This document shows positions 12,949-25,179 of a DNA stretch of 64,000 nucleotides, piece by piece; within the stretch, counting starts at the first letter, position 1; the number at the start of each line of letters is the position of its first letter. The position numbers were made by a program, and so were the translations under genes. Under the pieces are notes generated by a model. The model was not told the DNA's origin, made no database searches, and was given only the letters and a program-made list of their open reading frames with translations. Where the stretch lies: assembly GCA_019916065.1 (NCBI GenBank), contig CM034238.1, positions 27,143,246 through 27,207,245 on the forward strand, written 5' to 3'. Source of the DNA: Vitellaria paradoxa. Its lineage: Eukaryota; Streptophyta; Magnoliopsida; Ericales; Sapotaceae.

Positions 12949-13189
12949 AGGATCTTGTCTCACCCCAAGCTAAGTCTGAGTTTTTTGTTGTCAAACCACC
13001 TAAGCCCGATAGGAAACCACTTTCTAGTGAACTGAAATATGTATTTTTAGGAAATGAAGAATTATATCTAGTGGTAATATCTTCTTAGCTTACCAAAGAT
13101 CAAAAAGAGAGGTTAGTAGAGATGTTGAGAGAGCATAAAAAAGCCCTAGGGTGGACTATAATAGATCTTTAGAGGATTAGCGCGATCAT

Positions 13190-13550
13190 TTGCACACACT
13201 CAATATATTTAGAAGACAGGGCTAAACCAGTGAGACAACCTCAGAGGAGGTTGAGTCCTAACATAAAGGAAGTTATCAAGGGAGAGGTTTTAAAAGTTCT
13301 AAATGCCAGGATCATATATCCCATTTCTGATTCTCAGTGCCCAAGTTATCCCAAAGAAGTCTAGAGTTACAGTTATTAAGAATGATAGCAATAAACTTGT
13401 GCCCCCTAGGATTCAAACAGGGTGGTGCATGTGCATTGATTATAGGAAGTTGAATGCCATGACTAGGAAAGACCATTTTCCTTTGCCTTTCATTAATCAA
13501 GTGTTAAAGGGGGTAGTGGGACAACTATTTTATTTTAGGACATATTTGAT
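13190..13550 (+). pseudogene. Reverse transcriptase remnant lacking its catalytic core
   Basis: Conceptual translation gives RRLSPNIKEVIKGEVLKVL, then MCIDYRKLNAMTRKDHFPLP and FINQVLKGV, the first RT blocks of Ty3/gypsy elements. The sequence then jumps straight into the RNase H block at about 13553. The YxDD catalytic motif is therefore missing, which implies an internal deletion of several hundred bases. Frames change at least once. Confidence 0.75.
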
Positions 13551-13552
13551 TA

Positions 13553-13760
13553 ACTCACATGTCATAGTTTACATTGATCACGCTGCATTGAAACACCTTC
13601 TCACCAAACAAGATTCCAAGACTAGATTAATTAGATGGATCATATTACTTTAGGAATTTGATTTAGAGATCAAGGACAAAGGAAGGGTAGAGAATGTGAT
13701 AGCTAATAATCTTTCTAGACTTCCCCAACAGGACTTGACTGTTTTTGATACTCCCTTAAT
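13553..13760 (+). pseudogene. RNase H-like remnant
   Basis: VIVYIDHAALKHLLTKQDSK and RLIRWIILL are followed after a stop by EFDLEIKDKGRVENVIANN and LSRLP. This is the end of the RNase H domain of Ty3/gypsy polymerases, with the usual HAALKYLL and ADxLSR-like blocks. One in-frame stop replaces the usual glutamine before EFD (TAG), consistent with a CAG to TAG change. Confidence 0.75.
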
Positions 13761-13919
13761 GAAACCTTTCTTGATGAGGAGTTGCTTCTTGTGTCTACTG
13801 TTGAGTCTTCTCAGGTTCTTTGGTTTGCTGATATAGCAAACTACTTAGCTTCAAGAGCAACACCCTCTCATTAGACTTTGCATGATAAAAGAAATTTTTT
13901 TAGAAATGTGAAATTCTTT

Positions 13920-14735
13920 TTCTAGGATGAGCCTTATCTTTTCAAGTACTTTCCGGATCAAGTCATTAGGAGGTGTATTCCTGATAATGAGTTTCAGAGT
14001 GTGATGAGGTTTTGCCATACTTGGGCATGTGGGGGCCACTTTTCGGCCAAAGGACTATAGCTTAGATTTTACAGTGTGGATTGTATTGCCTCACGATGTT
14101 TAGAGATGTACATGCTTTTTGCCTCACTTGTGATAGGTGTCAAAGACTTGGAGCCCTAACTAGGAAAAATATGATGCCCTTGTACCCTATCTATGTTTTT
14201 GCATATTTTTGATTATTAGGGAATGGACTTGATGGGGTCATTTTTGAATTCATTTGGCTATGAGTACATTTTGGTGGTCGTGGATTATATGTCCAAAAGG
14301 GTAGAGGCCATTTCCACTGGAATAAACGACCAATGGGTAGTGATCAAATTTTTGAAAGAAAATGTGTTTTCTTAATTTGGTATGCCTAGGGCAATAATTA
14401 ATCATAGAGGGACACATTTTTTGTAATAGACCAATGGGTTTGTTAATGAAGAAATATGTGGTAGTTTACAAGGTGGGAACAGCTTATCATCCCTAAACTA
14501 GTGTTTAAGCCGAATTAGCCAACAAGGAGATAAAGAGGATAATTGAGAAAATAGTGAACCTAAATAGCAAGGATTGGTCTTTGAGAATAGCCGATGCACT
14601 TTGGGCATATAAAACAGCATAAAAGACCATTTGGGTATATCTCCTTATAGATTAGTTTAAGGAAAGGCTTGTCACTTGCCCAAAGAGCCAGAGCATAAAA
14701 CATATTGGGTTATAAGACAATTCAATGAAAACATA
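13920..14735 (+). pseudogene. Integrase N-terminal part, interrupted by the LINE
   Basis: RRCIPDNEFQSVMRFCHTWA and then CQRLGALTRKN mark the integrase zinc-binding region. GMDLMGSFLNSFGYEYILVV and VDYMSKRVEAIST mark the start of the catalytic core, followed by FGMPRAIINHRGTHF. Several stops and frameshifts are present. The element is cut by the LINE within TTCAATGAAAAC at 14721-14732. Confidence 0.7.
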
Positions 14736-16296
14736 TTCCGCTAAAATGCACCATTATAGTATTTTCAGAAATTACAATTCTTTCAAACAAGATAGCTTAG
14801 TTAGGAAAATTTTTCAAGTTCAAGATGTTACATTTGAGATCGAAGAGGATTTTAAAATTAGAGGGGGATTTAGAATCACAGAGCGTGGAAGAGGATATGT
14901 TCGAATACTAGTCATCTATGAGAAAGAGCTTAGATGGCTGCATTAGCTCTGTCAGAAACAGTTCAGGAAACTTGAAGGCTATCACCAATTAGGCTGTCTC
15001 AGAGGAGGTGCCAGATCACTGGTTTGCTCAATCATTAAAGCTGGAAATAGTAGGAAGCTAGAACTACATTTGCTTGCACCATATGGAAGAAGACAAGTTA
15101 GAATACCCGAGCTATCATATGGTTCAGGTTGGAGTTTCTTATAACACATTCTCAGTAATTTTATTATGAATGAAAATGTTCCTTAAAAAAAAAAAAAGCA
15201 AGTGTCCCATGGAAGTCAGTCGGCTCTCTCTCATGAAGAAATTGTTAGGGTCCCAAAAGAGTCCAAGTACAAGACATATGCTCAGGCTGCTGCCCGTCCA
15301 ATATGGCAGATTTCAAGCATTCGTAGCACTTATAATGATCAAAATATCATTATCAACTACGAAGATGAGGTAAAAAATAGTATGCTCCTGAAAATGTGCT
15401 TAGTGGGAAGATTAGGAGGTCCAGGGGAGGCCAAATTGGATGCAGCTAGCCTTTTAACAAGGGTGAATAGAAAATGGAGAACTCCAGGAGGAGTAGAGAT
15501 CAAGGAACTTGATAAGGAAAGATTTCTCTTTATTTTTCCATCCAAGCAGCTAGCTGAAAAGATGAAGGAGGAGCTAGTTTTCATAAATGGGCAGCCCTTA
15601 TGGTTAGATTTTTGGCATAGCTGAAATTGTTGTTCTAGAAGAGGTTGGAATGGAAAAGATGTATAGATCAAAGTAGTAGGTCTGCCTATCTTTCTATGGA
15701 ATGCAAATGTATTTCGTAGTATAGGTAATTATTGTGGAGGATACATTAAATTTGACCCAGGTCTCCAGTCCATGGGTAGCTACAAATGGAACAGGATCAA
15801 AGTAAGAGGAGATGGCAAGAAAATCCTTGCATCTATCAAAATCATTGTTAGCCATACATTGTATGACTGTCTAATTTGGGTTGAAATGAGGACTTGGGTG
15901 GACTGGGCAGATCAGCACCCTGGAATTTTTCGACCATCGGAGGGTAAGAAGAAGGAGGTATGTGACCCACATGCAGACTCATTGAAAGCTCCCACTCTTG
16001 GAAATCGAAAGGGCAAGAAATTAATTCAATATGGGACTAGGAAGACTAAAGGATCTTCAAAAGCTGCTGGAAAAGTTCAATGGATACGAGTAGGTGAACA
16101 ATCCAAGCAATTAATAAGAAGCCCAGAAGAAAATACAGTGGGACCTCTTGCAATAAACAAATTTGTAATTTTGAGAAGTCAGAACAATGAAGAGCAATTA
16201 ATGGGAGAACCTAGCTTTGCAACACATCAGAAGAATGACAATAAAGGAGAGGAGGAAGAAATAAAGGAAATTTCTGCCACTTCATTGGATAGCTAG
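14736..16296 (+). pseudogene. LINE ORF1 remnant (DUF4283-like)
   Basis: The first part reads KIFQVQDVTFEIEEDFKIRG then RGYVRILVIYEKEL, with stops. The better kept part (15202-15624) reads KTYAQAAARPIWQISSI, then MCLVGRLGGPGEAKLDAA and LDKERFLFIFPSKQLAEKM, with the FxF and W-L-F blocks of the DUF4283 domain of plant LINE ORF1 proteins. A further frame, 15772-16296, has GSYKWNRIKVRGDGKKILAS and WADQHPGIF. This ORF would encode the RNA-binding protein of the element. It is split by a stop near 15622 and a frame change. Confidence 0.7.
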
Positions 16297-16880
16297 AAAT
16301 TCTATGGGAAAAAGTATGGCTCCAGGAGAACCTTCCAACAATATTTTGGACAACAGCAGATTTTCCCACAAGCTAGCATCCCATTCAAGGAATTTCCTGG
16401 TGACAATTCTCAAACAGAAGATCCCAGTGAAGTAGGAAATAACACAGACTTTGAAAACATGATTGTCCCTTTTGAATTTCAAGAAAGTGAGAAGGAGAAC
16501 ATTCTTAACTGTCAACCTTTGGCATATTATAGACCAGAAGATGTATGGTAGGAGGACTCTGATCTCCTACTACTGGAGAACTATGGAAAGGACCAAAGCA
16601 AGATTTCCACCTACGTGATTAATAGAATGAAATCATTCAAAAAGATTTTGGATATATCAAGTGATGGATTCGAAGATAAGATTATGGAATTACTTCAATC
16701 AATCAAAGAGAGGAGGAAAACCCATTCCAGTGGACAAAAGAAGCAACAAAAGAGCCATACCAGAAGAGGAGCCAGGGAGTTAAGAAATTTGCAATGTTCA
16801 ATAAGTTATGATAAGGAATGAAGGGAGTTCGATCTTGAATCCAGTAGTGGGGAGGAGCCAATGTCTTTATGTTTTAAATG
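16297..16880 (+). pseudogene. LINE ORF1 tail and inter-ORF stretch
   Basis: A weakly open charged stretch (16615-16821, MINRMKSFKKILDISSDG) continues the ORF1 region. It ends shortly before the endonuclease of ORF2. No zinc knuckle was recognised. Confidence 0.4.
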
Positions 16881-16894
16881 ATACCTAAAATCTT

Positions 16895-19800
16895 AAGTTG
16901 AATGTAAGGGGTTGCTGTGGAAAGGAGAAGATGTTGTTAATAAGATCTTCACTTAAAAAATGGCAACCAGATGTGGTCTGTCTGTAGGAAACAAAACTCA
17001 GACTGATTGATGATAACATAGTCAGATCTCTTTGGGGTGGAAGTTGGTGTAAATGGGTTGCATTGGAGTCTACAGGGGCCTCGGGTGGAATCTTAGTCAT
17101 GTGGGATAGTAGGAAATTGCAGGCAGTGAATTCTGAGTCTGGTTCATTCTCTATCTCCTGTCTATTTCAGCACATTGAAGAGGAAACTGTCTGGTCTTTT
17201 ACGGGAGTTTATGGCCCAATGGATAAAGTATTGAAAACTGAATTTCTTGAAGAAATAAGAGCAGCAGTCTATAGATGGAATCAACCATGGTGTTTGGGGG
17301 GAGATTTTAACATAGTTAGATGCATTGAGGAAAAATGGGGCTGTACTAAAAAGACAAAACAAATGAAAAATTTCTCAGAATTTATAGAAAAAACACAATG
17401 CATTGACTTACCCCTCAGCGGAAGTAAATTTACCTGGAGCAACAGCATCAGCAAGTCAAGTATTGACAGGTTTTTGGTCTCTTCTGAGTGGGAGGACTTA
17501 TTTCCTACATCATTACAGAAAACACTACCCAGGTTAATCTCCGATCATTTTCCCCTTATATTGGATGGGGGAGGAATGAAAGGAGGCCCTAAACCTTTTT
17601 GATTTGAGAACATGTGGTTGCAGGTGGAGGGATTCAAGGAAATGGTTGCTGCCTGGTGGAACAGCTACAACTATGATGGGTCTACAAGTTACAGGTTGAC
17701 TCAGAAACTTAAAAACCTTAATGGAAGAATTGAACAGTAGAAAACTCAACTGGAAAAAAAGATTCAGACACTAGATTCGATGAATGAAGCTGGCAACATC
17801 TCAGATCAAGGGAGTTAGCAGAGATAAGATAAGATAAGATACTGGAATTAAACTAGTTAATCAAAATGGAGGAAATCAGTTGGCGGCAAAAATCAAGAGT
17901 AAAATGGCTCAAAGAAGGAGATCGTAATACAAAGTTCTTCCATAAAATGGCATTTGCAAACAAAAAGAAGAATTGGATTGACAAACTACAAGTTAATAGG
18001 AAGCTGACAGACGATCGATGAGTGATTAAACAAACCATAGTGGAATTCTATAAGAATTTGTTCACTGAAAAAGAAAACTGGAGGCCTAAGGTAAATGAGA
18101 TAGAATTCTTAGAACTGAATCTACAGTCTGCAGAAAGCATGGAAACCCTTTTTGCTGAATCTGAGGTTTATTTAGCACTTATGGGCCTAAGTGGAGATAA
18201 GGCCCCTGGCCCGGATGGTTAGACTATAGCTTTTTTTCAAAATTGCTGGAATATTTTAAAGGAGGATCTAATGTCTGTTTTTGTAGAATTCCATAGCAGC
18301 TGCAGATTTGTTTGTTGCTTGAACTTTATTTTTATTGCACTGGTCCTAAAAAAGAATGGTGTAGTAGAGACAAAGGATTACAGGCCTATCAGCTTGGTGG
18401 GAGCAGTCTATAAAATTATATCGAAAATATTAGCTGGCAGACTGAAACAAGTGATGGAAAACCTCATTTCTAATTCCCAGTATGCTTTTGTAGGGAAAAG
18501 ACAGATATTGGATGCCATATTGGTTGCCAATGAGATTTTGAACACCAAAATAAAGAGTAAGAAAACTGGAATAATATGTAAACTGGATTTAGAGAAGGCT
18601 TTCGACCATGTAAACTGTAACTTTCTAATTTATTTGTTGAAAATGATGGGCTTTGGTAACAGGTGGTGCCAGTGGATAAAATGGTATATCTCCACTGTTA
18701 GCTTTTCCATTGTGATCAATGGCTCTCCTGAACGATTCTTTGCTGTATCTAGAGGTCTAAGACAAAAAGACCCCCTTTCACCTTTTCTCTTTATCTTGGT
18801 AATGGAAGTGTTCAGTAGGATGATGCAAACAGCTGAAAAGGCAGGTTTTATTGAAGGTTTCACAGCAGTCCCCAACAACACCAATCTCAGAATTTCTCAC
18901 TTACTATTTACAGACGACTCCATAATCTTTTGTGGTGCAGATCTATTACAATTAGGCTACTTAAGATGTATTCTCCTGGGATTTGAAGCCGTTACAGGGC
19001 TGAAAATTAATCTCAGCAAATCTGAGATCCTGCTAGTGGGATCTTACTTAGTCTTGGATGAACTTGCTGCTGTTTTAGGCTGCAAAACAGGTTCCCTTCC
19101 CACTGTCTATTTGGGCATGCCACTGGGAGCCAAATTAACCTCCAAACTGATCTGGAAACCTGTACTTGGAAGATGTAGGAAAAGACTAGCTGAATGGAAA
19201 ATTAGCTACTTATCAGCTGGGGCAAGAATCATTTTGATCAAAAGTGTACTTTCAAGCCTTCCAACTTACTTTTTTTCTCTTTTCCCTGCCCCAGTTTCTG
19301 TGTTAAAGGAGTTGGAGAGACTGCAACGTAATTTTCTCTGGGGAAGAACTAAAGGAATCTTCAAACATAATTTGGTGGACTGAAAATTTGTATTTACTAC
19401 TATCCAATCGGGTGGTGCTGGAATAAGGAAGCTGAGGGTGCATAATAAAGCTTTGATGGGGAAATGGCTTTGGAAATTTGCTCATGAAGACTCTAGTCTA
19501 TGAAAAAGATTGATTGTAACCAAATATGGGGAGAAGAAAGGTGGATGGTCAGCTGAGGTTTCCAACTCTTTTGGCACTAGCATATGGAAATGTATCAGGA
19601 AGATTTGGGACAAATTTGACAGCTGCATCTCATGGAAAGTAGGAAATGGTGACAGAATTCTATTTTGGAAACACAAATGGTTGGAGGTTGGCAGTTTATT
19701 AGAGATATTTCCTGAAATTTATGCCATTGCATCTGACAAAAATGCCTTAATTTCAGATTACAACGCTGGTTATGGACCGAAAAAGTTTGGAACATCCAGC

Positions 19801-20473
19801 TGCGGAGAAACAAAAATGACTGGGAACTAGACAGCTACGGTTCATTGATGGAACTCCTTTATTTTTTACAAATGGAAGACAAAGCAGATGCATTGATATG
19901 GAAGAAGACACAACATAAGATGTTCACTGTGAAATCCTTCTACCTAACTCTGCTGGGTGTTGAGAAGGAAGCTTTTCCTTGGAGGAAATTATAGAAAACT
20001 TTGGTTCCTACAAAGATCATCTTTTTTTCTTGGTGTACAACAAGGGGAGGATTCTTACCATGGATAATCTACAACTGAGGGGTTACTCAATGGCTAATAG
20101 ATGTTCTCTATGTCTCAATCGTGAAGAATCAATTGACCATTTGTTCTTTCATTGCTCTTGGTCAGCCGAGCTGTGGAGTCTTACCCTCTCTTGTTTTAGA
20201 GTCCATATGTATTTTCTTAAAAATCTAAAGAACTTTCTTTTAGTATGGTGAGGACAACAACTGGGAAAGAGGAGGAAGAAGATATGAAATTTGGTGCCTT
20301 TTTTCTTATTTTGGCTGATATGGAAAGAAAGAAATAGGAGGATATTTGACAACATAGAGAGGACTGTTTTACGTGTCAAAAGTTTATTCCTCTCTTGTTT
20401 ATATAGTTGGGTAGAAGAGGGTAGAGAGATTGAACTTTGTTCTTTTATGCAATTTGTTGCTAGCATGCAGTGA
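16895..20473 (+). pseudogene. LINE ORF2 remnant: endonuclease, reverse transcriptase, zf-RVT
   Basis: The endonuclease starts LNVRGCCGKEK near 16897. It includes the metal-site block GGDFNIVRCIEEKWG (near 17300) and ISDHFPLIL (near 17540). Its usual VCLQETK block has a stop (TAG, near 16984) in place of Q. RT runs from about 18022 to 19383. It has KAPGPDG, then DYRPISLVGAVYKIISKILA, DLEKAFDHVN, GLRQKDPLSPFLF and the catalytic FTDDS (near 18907-18921). The zf-RVT block is at 19979-20251, with RCSLCLNREESIDHLFFHC. Stops near 16984, 18222 and 19381, and frame changes, split it into pieces. It is non-functional. Confidence 0.85.
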
Positions 20474-20572
20474 ATTGGGAAAGCTGTAACTTGTTCCTTT
20501 TCTTTTCAGCATCTCTTCGATGCTATTAATAAAACTTATCTTTTCAAAAAAAGATAATTCAATGAAAACATA

Positions 20573-20960
20573 GATAAGTCCAGTACTCATAGGAAGTTGT
20601 AATTGAATTTGTTAGAAGAGATTAGACATGATACTTATGAGAACTCAAATGCCTTCAAGATCACCATGAAAAGGGTATATGATTCAAAAATTTTGCAAAA
20701 AGAGTTGTATGTAGACCAAAAGGTCCTCTTTTATGATTCTAAGCTTTATTTTTTTTTTCTTTTTTTTTCCTGGAAAGTTGAAATCAAGATTGGTTTGACC
20801 TTACGTCATTAAATCTATGACTGAATTTGGAGCATTTGAAATTGTAAATCTCTCAGATGGGTAGGGGTTGCAAGTGAATGGTCGTCGTTTAAAACCATAT
20901 CTTGAAAATTTGGTGGCCAAGGTGGAATCTTAAGAGTTAGAGGATCCACCTCCATTTGCG
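20573..20960 (+). pseudogene. Integrase C-terminal part of the Athila-like element
   Basis: After the LINE the retrotransposon frame resumes: LLEEIRHDTYENSNAFK, then VDQKVLFYDSKL, a poly-pyrimidine expansion (20747-20771), and VNGRRLKPYLENLVAKVES. This is the end of a Ty3/gypsy integrase of the kind without a chromodomain. The frame is broken by the T-rich tract. Confidence 0.7.
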
Positions 20961-21101
20961 TAATTAGAGATTATGATTTGCACTGGATAAAGGAAGATTA
21001 GAAGTAGTGGCCAAGGTAGAATCTTAAGAGTTAGAGGATCCACCTCCATTTGCGTAATTAGAGATTATGGTTTGCACTGGATAAAGGAAGATTAGAAGTA
21101 G
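20914..21101 (+). repeat. 94-bp tandem duplication
   Basis: The block starting TGGCCAAGGTGGAATCTTAA at 20914 is repeated from 21008 with only a few substitutions, a period of 94 bp. It spans the end of the integrase frame of the Athila-like element. Confidence 0.85.
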
Positions 21102-21897
21102 TGTCTTTCTACATTTTTTTTTTGGTTATTTCTGTTGAAATTTTCGCTTATGTTTGGAATTTATTTTATGTCTTCTCTAATAATCTTTGTGAACTTAATG
21201 ATTTTAGAATTAGTGTCATCCGAGTTGGGGGAAGCAAAGAAGGAGGTTCAAACTCAGGTTTTGTTGGTTGTATAAAAGGCTTTGACTACTTGAGGTAACT
21301 TCTATCCAACATCCTTCATGCTTTGATTGCATACATATACATTGAGGACAATGTTTATTTTAAGTTAGGGGGAGAAATCATATTCATGATTGTGGATTAA
21401 ATGAATTAGTGATCATAGCATGACATGTATACCTGGTTGTGAGTGCTTGAAAAAAAAAAGTGAGAAATTTTAAGATTTTGAAAATTTTTTTGGCTAAATC
21501 TTATATCATTACTGCAATAATACCATGGCTGATTTTTCAAGGGGACTCATAAATGGGATGGATCAAAAACATCATTTTGGATACACAAGAAAAAAAGGCC
21601 ACCCAGGAAGAATGACGAAACTGGGGAAAAGTTTTAATTACCATGCCTTGGCTGCTGTAAAAGAAACATTACAGAAGCCAGTCATCAAATTACAAGGTGT
21701 GATATGTTGTACCAGTATTTTATTTACAAGGTGTGGAATGGAGTCTTTTTTTAAAAATACATACATAGAAACAGAATAATCAATTGACAAAAATAAAAAG
21801 AATAAAAAATAGAAAAAGAATAGCCGAACTCAAATCTACGTAAACAACAGCTGGCAGATTAACTATTTATCTTGAATTCTCTCCAAAGTAAGCAGCA
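21102..21897. other. Retrotransposon tail and kinesin 3' flank
   Basis: This contains the polypurine-like tract at about 21363 and AT-rich sequence, then the region downstream of the kinesin stop codon. A GTG-started frame at 21525-21779 (MADFSRGLIN) has no domain I recognise and is not called. The kinesin 3' untranslated region must lie between 21897 and somewhere near 21500. Confidence 0.4.
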
Positions 21898-24800
21898 TTA
21901 TCGATCTAAAGCAGAAAGAAATGGAGTGTGAGACCCTCTGTTTGAAGGTTGACGGTTCTCATCTAACGCCCTTGAGCTTAATGGTGAGGTTTGTGGCACG
22001 AGCTCAGACAGCCGAATTCTTTCACTGGTAATTCTACTCTGCAAAAGACTTATTAAGAACATCTTAGTCGCTTGGCATTTCAGTCATTCCACTGAATCAC
22101 CATCACTAATAAATTCACTCCAGAAAGTTCACAATACCATTGTGAAAAACAAAAGAAAACCCAAAAATTGCTATCAAAATTGCATCCTGAAATTAAATAA
22201 AAAAATGACCTTAAATTTGGCTTCCTGCAACTCTCTTTCCAATGTATTAACTTTATTCTTGAGCTGCTCGAGTGCTTCTTCAGCCACAGTGACATTAACG
22301 TCAGAAGCTGGTTTTGTTATACCCGCAGCCTGTAAATTTCATTTCAAATAAAACACAAAGTAAACAATATTTGCTTATACAGACAAAAGGTTCTCCTGGT
22401 CTAGGACTTTCTCATTTCTGTGAGGAATTGAAGAATCAAATTCAACAAACCTTTAAAATACTGGTGCACAAGCCCAACAACTTTTCTGCTAACTGCAGCC
22501 TTTCCCCTTCCGTTTCCTGTTGCAGATTGACACTTACTGTCAGGACTCATCACTCTCTGTCACACCCACACACGCACACGTGCACACGCACATGCAAAGA
22601 AGAATGTTTTGCCGTGGCCAAACTTTCTCTTCTCCCAGTACTAACCTTCAGTATGCTATTCAACCGCTGCTCCTCATCGAAATTGATATTGGGGTTTCTC
22701 CCATTAGTAACACGGAAATGAGCAAGCTCTTCCTTGACGCGCGTCAGAATAGCCTCTGTCCGTTGCAGTTTAATACTAAGGTCTTCATTCTGACTTCTCA
22801 ACAAATTGTTTTCTTCCTGTTACACATTTAATAGACCTTGCTGAAAATTTTTTTTATTTTTTATTTTTTGAAGTAAAAATCATAAAGCTTGTGTTAACAT
22901 TAGGAAGACAAGATAACACAAGAATGTTCATCTAACCCAAGTTGAATATAGACTCAATCAAGGCCATCAACAATCAAGTAATTTCAGATTCAAAAAGTGG
23001 TCCTTCGGTGGTATCTTGCTATCTTACTTTAATTTTAGCGTGATGATGGATCCGTTGCTGGAGATTTTGCTGCCCAGACAGCTTCTCTACTTCAGTTTCG
23101 AGCTCCATGATCTTCTTCTTATGGTTAGCACTCTCCACCTATGTAAATCAGAAGCAGATAGGCCAAATCATGTAGAATTTACGAGAAAATTCAAATTTTA
23201 TGATGAGTAGTTATAATCTAACATGCAAGAAAATGTGAGACTTTCCACCTTGAACATTTCATTTTCAGCTGTACGTAACTGATCTTGCTGACGGAGTTTT
23301 TCCAAGGCAACCTGCAATGCCACCAATTCGGCCTGTTTTCTATCTATTTCCTCTAGCCATCTAGAGCAAGACCTCGAACAGATTAGACATGATAGGAAAG
23401 CAAAACAAATTGATGTTTTCTTAAATTTGATTTTCGTGGGGAGTTGCTTACCCACTTCTCTCCTCAATAAACTCATTAAGCTGCTGCTTGAGCTTCCTCA
23501 CCTCCTGCTCCTGAATGATAGACAGCAGTCAATATTAATAACACACACATGCACAAACATAAAAGCTTGTCCAGTTGAATTTAAGTGTGGCTGTTGTTAA
23601 TTGTACCTTAACTTGGGCTTCAACATTATGAAGCTGAGCCTTCTCGGTTAGCTTTTGCACTTGCTGATTATCCAGCAATGACTGAAATTAACAAAATAAA
23701 AAACATAATCGATAGTTTATGTAATCAATGTCCATCAGCAACAGTGACTCAATCCAACATGCACAGTTCAAATACAGGACGTGTACCAGAAGTGGCAAAA
23801 AATTAAGTAGACTTGTTGATTTTTAAAGAATTGTGAAGTAAACTAAATATCAAATAACTTAAATGAATTCAAGGGATGGGATATAATTTTATATACATAC
23901 AGCATAATTGGTCATATCCAACTTTAGTCCCAACAAGTCGCGAATTACATCATGGGTCATGCTTTCTGCAGTAGCTAATCTTGCATTTAGCATAAATATC
24001 TGGAAAAGTACATGAATAAAATAGAGGTAGTGAGGTGTAATTTCAACTAAACATAATATGCAATGCCATAATGTTGCTTCAACAAGCCTACCTCTTTTTG
24101 TCGACTCGCAGCTAAGGCCTCAAGCTCTTCAATACGGACTCTTGTGGCTGTCAGTTCCTCATCCCTCTCAGATTTTATTTGTTGTGCCAGGCCCAATCCA
24201 ATGCATTTAAAAGGGGATCCAGAACCCCTAGACTTCGACCCATTTTTCTCTAATTTGCTCGATGATGAATTGGTTACTGGAAAAGATGGGCCCTCAGGTT
24301 TGACATGTTCAGCCATGGCTTCCAATGCCTTGAACTGTTCCCAAGATCACCGTGAACATAATTATAAAATTGTAATAGAAAAAATAAAATAAAATAGCTC
24401 AAATCCCAGATGGCCAACCTACAAAATTCGTAAAGAAATTTAATGTAGGCTTTAGCCAGTTCAATCCACAAAATAGAAGGTTTGACCTACCTTTTGCTTG
24501 TATTCACAAGCCTGGGCCTCAGCATGCAAGTTTAGCTCCATGATATGAGTTTTGCATTGGGCAATCTGTTTAAGCCGGGGGGGGGGGGAGGAATGAGCAC
24601 TCAAATTATAGAGCCAAAAAATGGAAAAATAGGTCAAGCTATTTCCGAGAGCATTTTGAGCACAAAGTTGCATATAAATACAAGGCAAAGTGAAAATCCT
24701 CACCTCTGCATCCCTGGAAGCTATTTCTCTTTCAAGAATTTGCAAGCGCTGAAGGGCTTCTTGAAGTTTTTTTTCTTTCGCATCGAGATGCCTGCACACA

Positions 24801-25179
24801 AATTACATGAATGCAACAGTTACGGCATGTTTCACCAACAAATTACCTTGATTAAACAATTTGCTTCAACCTTTTCATATCAGCATCACTTATTTCGACA
24901 TTGTGCATCTGCTGTTTTACAGCATGCAGCTCCAATTCTAGCTCCTCTCTCTGCAATCGTTGCTGTTCAGCTTCTCCTTTGATAATGTCAACCTTACAAG
25001 GAGGAAAAAAGTGTTGTAATACCAACAGAAAAGTCTCAGTATTACTAAGAAAGACAAGATCAAGTAGTCACCTTATTTTCCAGGACATTCACAGTATATT
25101 CCAGCTCTTCCACCGACCTCTCTAACAGCTTCACCTCCTCTTCCTTCTCTTCAGCATATACTTTTCTGCTCTCAGCTTC
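21898..25179 (-). CDS. POK2: Kinesin C-terminal tail exons 23-36
   Basis: Fourteen short exons carry further coiled coil. They include the family block [20 protein letters not shown] in exon 28 and [20 protein letters not shown] across exons 30 and 31. The protein ends [12 protein letters not shown] at the TAA in 21898-21900. The C-terminal part of POK proteins binds partners at the division zone. The exon structure is uninterrupted. Confidence 0.85.

Larger units (their letters stand above)
14736..20552 (+). mobile_element. L1-type LINE (copy 2), nearly full length, with target-site duplication
   Basis: A 20-bp direct repeat with one mismatch, ending AATTCAATGAAAACATA, flanks the element at 14716-14735 and 20553-20572. 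It ends in a short A-rich tail after a TTCAAAAAAA stretch. ORF1 and ORF2 relics are on the plus strand, in order ORF1 (DUF4283-like), endonuclease, RT and zf-RVT. The element begins inside ORF1, so it is slightly 5'-truncated. Stops in all domains show that it is not active now. It sits in the integrase of the Athila-like element and so is younger than it. Confidence 0.88.
10030..21380 (+). mobile_element. Decayed Ty3/gypsy retrotransposon, Athila-like, interrupted by a LINE
   Basis: Gag, protease, RT, RNase H and integrase remnants follow in the Ty3/gypsy order on the plus strand. The integrase is split by a LINE at 14736-20552 and resumes at 20573. The gag start (PLRELVHP, then TIQLLPIFHG) and the integrase C-terminus (NGRRLKPYLE) are of the Athila type. 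A purine-rich tract with AGTTAGGGGGAGAAATC at about 21363 fits a polypurine tract. A 94-bp tandem duplication lies just before it. Stops and frameshifts occur in every domain, and much of RT is missing, so it is inactive. Outer LTR borders were not resolved. Confidence 0.8.

Noticed and set aside
21525..21779. 84-codon plus-strand frame starting near the kinesin 3' flank
   Set aside because: No domain or splice context, and it overlaps the region expected to be kinesin 3' untranslated DNA on the other strand.
24579..24588. G homopolymer within a kinesin intron
   Set aside because: A run of this length can be chance or an assembly weakness and has no supporting context for a regulatory role.
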